Shown piece by piece: positions 56,681-64,000 of a DNA stretch of 64,000 nucleotides. This DNA is from Cordilura impudica (Eukaryota > Arthropoda > Insecta > Diptera > Scathophagidae): NCBI GenBank assembly GCA_963682025.1, contig OY821521.1, positions 95,402,051 to 95,466,050 of the forward strand, given 5' to 3'. Below the pieces are notes generated by a model. That model was not told the origin of the DNA and made no database searches. It worked only from the letters and a program-made list of their open reading frames with translations. Within the stretch, counting starts at the first letter, position 1, and each line of letters starts with the position of its first letter. The translations under genes and the position numbers were made by a program.

Positions 56681-59600
56681 TAACACTGAGTTGCTCTGGC
56701 AAGACAATATGTTTATAATATTTTTCATTGGTCTTTTTAAGCTCTACAATTTTTCTACATAAAGCATCTTTCACCTTTATGACAGCGTAAAATTGCGTTG
56801 CAAAAACGGTCTTTACGAAAAGCCCCTTTGTTTTAAGGTCCATTCTCAATACTGGTGAAAAAATTTTTGAAATCGCATGAGTATTTTCGTAGATTACCTT
56901 CTACATTCATTTATATTTAATCAGGTTTTTTTGTTTATTCCAAATATTTTTTGAACGTTTCTTATAACTATTGTGGCAAAAATGGCAAGTTTTTGTGTAA
57001 AAGAACAATTTATTTGCTTTTATTAGATTTTTTTCAGACTGTAGTATATGGATACGCGATAGGTTGTTCACATATTTACTATTTGATGTCTTGTATTTCT
57101 TTACAACATACAACTTTAGTACACCTTATGAATTCCCTAAATATAAATAGATATTCTGTAGATGTAGTAACTATTTCACTTAGTCAATTTAATGATTTCG
57201 TCGCTCCCGACATAACTTTAATCAGTAAAACTTGCTGATGAATTGGAAAATGTATAAATATATTATCAATGTAAAATTATTAAGCTTAATAAATATCCGG
57301 TTATTTAACAGTCCTTAGTAAAAATATGTCATCTATAGTTTTAATTTTAACGTTTTCATTTTTGAAAATAAAACGTTTTTCGGCTATGACTTTTTGTCTT
57401 TAAATACAACACTGTCTTTATTATGATACATTTGATACCAGGGATGAATATTGTGAATTCAAATGGTACATTTTTAAAATCTATTGTAATTTGCACTCTT
57501 GTTATTTTCAAAACATAACCCAAATCAGAGCTTAAACAAAACTGATTCCCGTTTTCAACTTTGAAGTCCGAAAAGTATTTTTCAGCTGGCATATCACTTT
57601 TTCGAAAAATATATGTATATACGTATCTTGTCAATTTTTCATAGTGAATTGATAACTTAATCGCCGATTTGTTCTCTACTGATCCGCCTGTCTATTAAAT
57701 CCATGTCAGCTGACAAACACATCTCGTGTAATTGTGTGAATTAAAATACCAAAAAGTTTCAAACAATTACCAATTTTTTGTTAACATTTAATTAAAAAAT
57801 TAACGAAACATTAATTAAACCCCCTGATAATAAATACATTCTGAAACCAAATAATAATACTTTATTTAGTACCGTTTATACTTTTAATAGCTGAAAAAAG
57901 TACTTTAGTATTAGTTTTTTCAAACCTTTGTGACAACACTTCTTTTTCTCTCTCTCTCTCTCTTTTGTTAAAAAAAATAAATCTATGCTGTCAATCTCTT
58001 CAACGATTTTAAATCATATTATTTTTTTAGTTTGTTGTCGAATGTTGTTGTTGTAATATCGTTTGTCGCAATTTTTCTTTTAAACATTAATTGAGTATAT
58101 GTTAAGTTCAATAATCTTAAAATTGCAATTATTGCAATATTTTTTGAAAATTGAAAGCTCAATGTGATACATTTTTTTTAAAAGAAATTATTAAACAACG
58201 AGTTGTAATAAATATTTAAAATACATATATGTTTTAATTCCAAATTCTTATTGTAACCAACATCTTAAAAACGAGTACCAAACAGAACAACCCATTAAAT
58301 ACGAGTGTTTATTATAAACCCAAAGAAGGTAAGAGAGGGGGTGGAAGTTGTATGAAAAAGTAAATAAATATTAAAAAAAAAAAAAAAATGAAACGGCAAA
58401 AACTTGTTTTAAAGCTAAGTGATAAAGACTCAAATTTTCACTAAATTATTTTATACTACAAATATATGTATGTTCATTGTATGTATTATTTTGCATTATA
58501 CTTTCCAAAAGTTTACTGAATTTTATGTGTATTTAAATTTTTTTTTATAAAAATAAAAGTAATAGTAGGTAATTCATTACATAAGCTTCTTGTTTTGTGA
58601 TAGTTTCTTAAATACATAATTGAACAATTTTGTGTAGTAATACATGACAGTAAATTAATATGTATGCAATTATTTCTTAATATTATATTGTTTTTAGTTC
58701 ATAGTCAAAGTAAAAGCAATTAAGAGCTTATGTGTTTGTGTATGACCGTATAAATTGATTCCAGTAGAAGTAGCATTCACCTAATTTTTGGACTTATTAA
58801 ATTGTTTGTTATTATTATACATATTTTATGAGGTCAAAAAAATGTTGATGCGGTAGCAAAATTGGCTATAAAATTTGTATACCTACATATGTATGTTAAA
58901 GAAAAAGTAATATATATTTATAATTCCATATTTCGGGAATAGAATATACATACATGCATACATATTTAAGATTTTTATTTTATTTATCATCCAGAGGCAT
59001 AAAATGGTATAAAACTATTAAAACACCGAGTATCCGATTTCGTTTTCAGTTTTGTAAAAAAAAAAACACTTTAAAATAGGATTAATACGTTTTGTCGTTT
59101 TTGCCGTTTGCAACATTGGATATGGAAAACATGAGCTTTTAAAATCAAACCATCGAACCACGTCCATTTTTGTATCTGAAATTTCAATATTATATTACAT
59201 TTCGGGAAACGCATATTTTTCCTAAAATCTAATCACAATTTTGAAACTAAAAATAATCCTCATAGAGGAAAACGTTTAATAGGATCATATGAAGCCGACA
59301 TATTTTACGCACTCGAGAGAGAAATTTATAAAACGATGAAGAGTATACAAAATTCAGCGCAGCCTCTTATTTCTTATTTCATGCATTAGGTCATACTTAA
59401 GTATACGTGATTTAATTTTTTGCGATTGAAGTGAGTTTGATATAAAATTTATTTATAATTTGTCATTAAAAACATATCGTAAGCTCAACTGCAAATAGAC
59501 GTAAATGAAAACAACTTTAAAAATTGGGATTTTTTTGATTATAGCTAAATTTCTACAAACTTCACGTTATGTCACCTGTCAAGATAAAAATATTGAGCGA

Positions 59601-59694
59601 AAATTAAACCTATTTTTTTTATTATTTTTATATAATATTCATATTATATCAACGATGCTGTAGAAAACAGTTGTATTTTTCCAACTGCTACTAA
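56681..59694. other. 3 kb of unassigned AT-rich DNA
   Basis: A lone arm GCTCTGGCAAGACAATATG (56693) resembles the 42413-42672 foldback. Short frames at 56598-56849 (minus), 56951-57238 (plus) and 57356-57634 (minus) are not recognised. A TC microsatellite lies at 57948-57962. At 58315-58335 AAAGAAG then GTAAGAG looks like a splice donor, so a non-coding first exon of a gene beyond the window is conceivable. Confidence 0.3.
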
Positions 59695-60185
59695 AGGTGC
59701 TATTACATGATGTGTTTTTTACATACGTACTGTCAAATTTTCCCACAACAAAAGTTGTACACATCGTGTGATACATATGAAACATTGTTTATGTACAATA
59801 CATGAGGAAAGTCACATGTATATTTTTCAATTAGAACAGGTTCTATTTTTGCATGACAAACATAAAAAAATACAACACTGCTTGTGGCGAAAGAAAAACA
59901 GAGTAAATTATAAAGATTAATATTGAAAGAAAAATAAATTGTTTAATATTTATTAATAATTAAAAAATATATATCTATTTTTTAACAATAAATTTTTGTA
60001 AATTCACAAATTAAATCAGCTGTTGTTTACATTTAGAGGTTATGTCATACTGAAATACATATGCACGAGTGAAAGCAAAAATTATGAATCGTATGTAAAA
60101 TACAATTTTGACAGGCATGAGGAATTTCATATGGATAAAAAAGTGACAGTACATATGTAAAAAAACAGATCGTGTAATAGCACCT
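59695..60185 (+). mobile_element. MITE family M2, diverged subfamily with TAA duplication
   Basis: 491 bp. AGGTGCTATTACATGATGTG at the left and GATCGTGTAATAGCACCT at the right are inverted. TAA flanks both sides (59692-59694 and 60186-60188). The middle (CTTGTGGCGAAAGAAAAACA, ATCAGCTGTTGTTTACATTT) equals the other M2 copies while the termini differ, a subfamily with changed ends. Confidence 0.85.
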
Positions 60186-60294
60186 TAAGCAGTGTTGGAA
60201 ACGGACAACATAAATAATGCGTTTGAAAAAATTTCCTCAATAAATATTCAAAAAAATAACTCAAATTTAAAAAAAAATCATAGTTGGATTTAAA

Positions 60295-60597
60295 ATGAAT
60301 GTTAGAAAAACAAGTTTTAAAATTTTTCCACTTAACGATTTTATTCATTTAAAAATGACAGACAAATATGGAAGTACAAAAATAAGATTTAAAAAAAAAT
60401 TTAATTGCTATATCATGGATGACAAGAAGACTTACATATGTATTAGGCGTTTTTTTTTCGCAGCTTTCAGGTCAGGAGTTTTACAGAGCAGACTCTCTTG
60501 TTATGACAAGCAATTATCAGCTATGGCGAAAAGAGCAAGTCGTTCTAATGCAATCCTTCCTTACCTTACGTGTAAAAAACTAAAAAAAATAAGTTAA
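60295..60597 (+). CDS. Unrecognised small open frame
   Basis: A 100-codon frame starting MNVRKTSFKIFPLNDFIH, Lys- and Arg-rich, with FKKKFNCYIMDDKKTYICIR and MAKRASRSNAILPYLTC. I see no known domain. It lies between an M2 MITE and unassigned DNA and could be chance or an exon piece. Confidence 0.15.
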   Translation: MNVRKTSFKIFPLNDFIHLKMTDKYGSTKIRFKKKFNCYIMDDKKTYICIRRFFFAAFRSGVLQSRLSCYDKQLSAMAKRASRSNAILPYLTCKKLKKIS

Positions 60598-60599
60598 TG

Positions 60600-61387
60600 G
60601 ACTATGGCCCATTTTATGAACACCGTTGTTTGCACGCGCACTTGCTAGAAGAAGTATCCGTACAACTAAAATACATAAAAACTGTCATACTACGAAAACA
60701 TAAGAAAAAATTTAAAAAATACAATAAATTATAAGCGTTTTTTTTAAATTCATTTAAGGTTATGTAGGTAAAAACGTAAAAAATTCATAAAAAGTATTTG
60801 TACATTTGAAATATTAATAAAAAAAAACTAAATTTATATAAAATATTGCTTAATATTGGTAACTTATAGGACATCCTTTGTGCTTTAGGATGTCTGTGAG
60901 ACGATTTGGCATTCTTTTTACTTCGTTTACCACACTCAACCAAAATGACGCTTCTGAACATTTCCTATGAGGTTGGGTACATTCGTAAATGCATTAAATT
61001 TGTGCATCACTGCGGTAGTTATGCCAAGTTTTGTTGCTGATGCGTGATCAGTTGTTGCAGATGCTTTGTTACTGCTCATCAATTGCACAGAGTTTGCTTT
61101 TTAGAACGTTTTGCAAAAGATAAACATGTTCACCACAATAACATTAACAAATATTATTAAAAATCTTGATTCTAAAAATGACAACTTTTTGTTAACTTAT
61201 AATAAAAACAGAATTAAAAGAAACATGACACGACTTTTGGTTATTAGAAATCAATTAAAACGAAAAAGAAGGCGGATTCCTAAAATACAAAATGACTTTG
61301 AAATAATAAAACGATATTATTTAAATTTGTATTAACAATTTTTATATAATGAACTACTTACTCTTCTATTCTGCGCCAATGTTTAAT
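60600..61387. other. Unassigned sequence
   Basis: It includes the hairpin GGACATCCTTTGTGCTTTAGGATGTC near 60871 (arms GACATCCT / AGGATGTC) and a basic 75-codon frame (61111-61335) that I do not recognise. Confidence 0.3.
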
Positions 61388-61390
61388 TAT

Positions 61391-61890
61391 ACCCTCCACT
61401 CCAGTGTGCAGAGGGTATATATAAGTTTGTCATTCCGTTTGTAATAATTAGAAAAAAAATTCTGGACCCCATAAAATATATATATTTGTGATCCTTATAA
61501 CAAGCGAAGTTGATATAACGATGTCCGTCTGTCCGTCTGTCCGGCTGTCCGTCTGTCCGTCTGTCCGTCTGTGGAAATCACGATGACGGCTTCAATCGGA
61601 TAGCTAGGGTGCTCCTTGGTATAAAAAATGATTCACTAACATCCTGAGAAGTTTGCTATTTAAAATCGTCCAAATCGGTTAATCTGGTCCCGAGAATTGA
61701 GCGAAGAATTAAAAAGTCATGAGAAAATATGATTTGAATATGTGTTCTTGTGATAACGCCCTCAATAGGGCAGATAGGGCGCTTGTTTTTAGTGAGAATG
61801 ATTCACTAACATCTTGAAAAGGTTCCTGTTTTTAAATCATGACAATAGGTTTCATAGGTGCCGAGAAATCACTGAAAAGGTAAAAAAAAT
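61391..61890 (+). mobile_element. DINE-1/Helentron-like family 2, 5' part (copy e)
   Basis: Begins ATACCCTCCACTCCAGTGTG, followed by GAGGGTATATATAAG. A strong GTCY block (GTCTGTCCGTCTGTCC, 61524-61570) follows, then AAATCACGATGACGGC. Two internal phrases, GATTCACTAACATC and GGTGCTCC/GGGCGCTT, occur twice about 170 bp apart. No family-2 3' hairpin was found. Confidence 0.7.
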
Positions 61891-62432
61891 ATGACGTTTT
61901 CCTATATTGTTTTCCTAAATTTTGTATTTTGTCATAGCTGTGCATGTTGTTTTTGTGGTCGTTGTGTTAATAATATAAAAATTCATCAATATCAATATTT
62001 TTTGGTGTAATATTTAAGTTAATTAATTAATAAAAGAAACTATATAAAATCAATATCAATATTCTGCGATTTTTATAACATCACAAAATGTTACAAATTG
62101 ATACATACTACTGTTGCCAATATCAAAATACTATAAATAATATTCATATATTTTGTATATGTATATCCATAATAAGCGCATATTAAAATAAATCGGTATT
62201 TTATTTTATTTTTACAAAATTCTGAAATTTTTAGAGTTGAAAAAATAGTATGGTTTTAAGAGTTGTATTTTTAGTACATGTATAAACCCTGCATACTTGC
62301 TTTCAAAAGTAGTAGGTAGGTAAGCCATAAAATATTTATTTACCCTGTAAAAAAAATTGTTGTTTAGAAAAATACTATTTTTTGTCAGATGTTAATTAAA
62401 ATAAATTTTTAAACTTTGTTATTTAATGTCGG

Positions 62433-62707
62433 GACGGAGGCAAACGCCATTCCGAAAATTTTGTTTCAACAGTTATCCACATTAAGAATAACCGCGGAGC
62501 TCAGCTCAATCAATGTGCAATGAGCGAGCCTTGCCCTGGGAAACATGCGTTTATGCTTTTCTTAACACAAACGCCATTCCCAACTACCAAAAATTTTTGA
62601 CACGAGCTATTCACATTATGAATAGTCGCGGAGCTCAACTCAATCATAGTGCAATGATGAAGCTTCGCCCTGGGAAACATATATTCATGCTTTTCTTAGC
62701 ACAAACC
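62433..62707. repeat. Tandem repeat, unit about 127 bp, two units
   Basis: CAAACGCCATTCC, TATCCACATTA / TATTCACATTA, CGCGGAGCTCA, GTGCAATGA, CGCCCTGGGAAACAT and ATGCTTTTCTTA recur in order, starting near 62440 and 62567. Confidence 0.85.
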
Positions 62708-62871
62708 GAACTTCTTATGGCACATTAAAAATAAACTAATTGAGAAGTACAATTCATCATTACGCTGTATTATAATACTATTTTCTTATTTTACTAGTAG
62801 CTAGTAAACAAACTGATCGTATCATTGTGAACGAAATAGAATTGAAATTGTATGCAGATTTGTTTTACTTA

Positions 62872-63353
62872 GTCCGAGTTCACACAAGGCAACTTTTGTT
62901 GCGCAATTCTTGAGTTTGTAGATGTTTGCGGTGAGGGGAATAAAAAGGGAAAAATAATTGCCGGTTCTCGGATATTTCAAGCAATTCTCTCATTCGCTTT
63001 TTTTTTTGTTGAATATTTGACATTTCTTTTCATTCGGTGTTTCGCTTCTTGGTGTGAAGAATTCGTAATTATTGTTTACTTTATTAAAATAGCCTTTAAA
63101 TGGAATCGGGACTTAATTTTTTTCTTTTGAATTCATTTTTCAACAAAACCAATTAAATTAATTTATGTATGTATGTATTTAATTTTATTATTGTTCTTTA
63201 CGACTAGAGCACAAATGTCAAATTATAAGAAAATAAAAACACAACAAAACAGTAAAATTGCCGAAGAAATTGTCGTGTGTGGACATAAAAGCAATTTCAA
63301 AAGAGAATTGCCAAAAAGGTGCGCAATAAAAATTGCCTTGTGTGACCCCCGCC
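62872..63353. mobile_element. MITE family M1, copy B (TTA duplication)
   Basis: 482 bp with TTA on both sides (62869-62871 and 63354-63356). The left end GTCCGAGTTCACACAAGGCA and the right end TGTGTGACCCCCGCC are inverted. The interior is reversed relative to copy A. An open frame shared with copy A is repeat-derived. Confidence 0.85.
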
Positions 63354-63356
63354 TTA

Positions 63357-64000
63357 AAAAACCTGTTTCTACAGATAGTGAATAAAATCCCAGTAAGCAT
63401 TTTATGCAATAAATGATCATGTAGAGTCTTTTTGACTCATATGTGCTATTAAAACAGTTATAAATGCGCCCTTTTGCTGATCACAAAATATTCTTTTGTT
63501 GGGATTAAATATTACCTTACCCGCGAATCTTCTTGAGAGTCCTTTTTATCCGCTTTTCTAATAAGTTTCGACTCATTTTTGAGTCTTATTTAATGTAATT
63601 TTTCTATAAATCACTTTCGAAGAGAAAGCAAAAATCATTATCTAGTCTTTTTCTAATAGCGCATGTGATTAAGCAGTTTTTAATTATCAAAAGTGCTCGA
63701 AGAAGACACAGTAAGGTATTTTTTGTTAAAACAATCTTCGAAATGATGACTGGGATATCGTATATTTTTGTTAACACACAAACATATGCATAGCAGCACG
63801 AGTAAACCGAACTCAAATTGGCTTCTTATATGTATACAGCCGAACAAAAATGAAAATACTCACCAAAGAGTAAAGTAAGCAACAATTTCATTCAGTCTTA
63901 TGGAAGCTTTTGAACAAAGCAAGTCTATGTCGCGTTGTCTTGTGAATTTTTACATTGTTTTTTAATAGGTACTAGTGATGCCAGGAGATTTTTTCAGAAA
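63357..64000. other. Window end, nothing assigned
   Basis: A frame at 63604-63816 has no recognisable content. No repeat ends are seen. Confidence 0.4.

Noticed and set aside
14118..63385. A conserved frame with KIAEEIVVCGHKS and CAIKIALCDPRL at two loci
   Set aside because: Both lie across MITE M1. The frame runs over a TIR and reflects repeat identity, not protein conservation.

Overview
The window reads as AT-rich nuclear DNA from a higher dipteran fly, probably a calyptrate (blowfly or house-fly type). Split genes with GT-AG introns, fly-like Brca2 and PABP-like genes, and GTCY-microsatellite DINE-1/Helentron repeats all support this. The species is inference. No tRNA, rRNA or CRISPR array was seen.

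Three host genes are supported. (1) An RNase H2 subunit B gene lies on the minus strand (12904-14001), intronless, with a C-terminal PCNA-binding motif. (2) A two-RRM poly(A)-binding-like gene lies on the minus strand (coding 32329-31574 and 26908-26687) with a 4.7 kb intron. (3) A Brca2 homologue lies on the plus strand (exons 35040-36261, 37722-38090, 39536-41856). Its splice phases join in frame to give 1303 codons with four good BRC repeats and one decayed one. The PABP-like gene and Brca2 are transcribed divergently, about 2.7 kb apart by start codons. An E2 ubiquitin-conjugating enzyme pseudogene (19929-19513, minus) has lost its catalytic cysteine.

Most of the rest is layered transposable-element DNA. 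There are nine copies of one DINE-1/Helentron-like family and pieces of a second. There are two minisatellite-bearing Helitrons and two short Helitron copies. Two or three piggyBac-like elements have TTAA sites: a 1.5 kb deletion derivative next to a truncated copy, and a separate 1.55 kb deletion derivative. A 3 kb element has CACAGTG termini, roughly 215 bp inverted repeats and a CGTA duplication. A hAT remnant has an 8-bp duplication. Three MITE families have TTA/TAA duplications. Tc1/mariner remnants sit in both Brca2 introns. A mariner split by a LINE sits in the PABP-like intron. Jockey/CR1-type LINE pieces and several tandem arrays are also present.

Layout: 1-12802 is TE-only (MITE, hAT, LINE with a long TTA tract, DINE copies 1-6). 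12850-14100 is RNase H2B. 14200-20600 holds MITEs, a minisatellite, a DINE family-2 copy, the E2 pseudogene and a ~100 bp satellite. 20979-23959 is the CACAGTG element. 24100-32600 is the PABP-like gene and its 3' region. 33187-34715 holds a Jockey piece and a MITE. 35040-41856 is Brca2. 42400-48165 holds a small foldback, DINE 7, the piggyBac complex and DINE 8. 49817-56680 holds two Helitrons hosting a piggyBac and DINE 9. 56700-64000 is mostly unassigned, with two MITEs and a DINE family-2 piece.

The host genes do not form a pathway unit, although RNase H2 and BRCA2 both act in genome maintenance. The most informative part is the nesting of elements. It lets ends and target sites be read directly from empty-site copies inside the same window.
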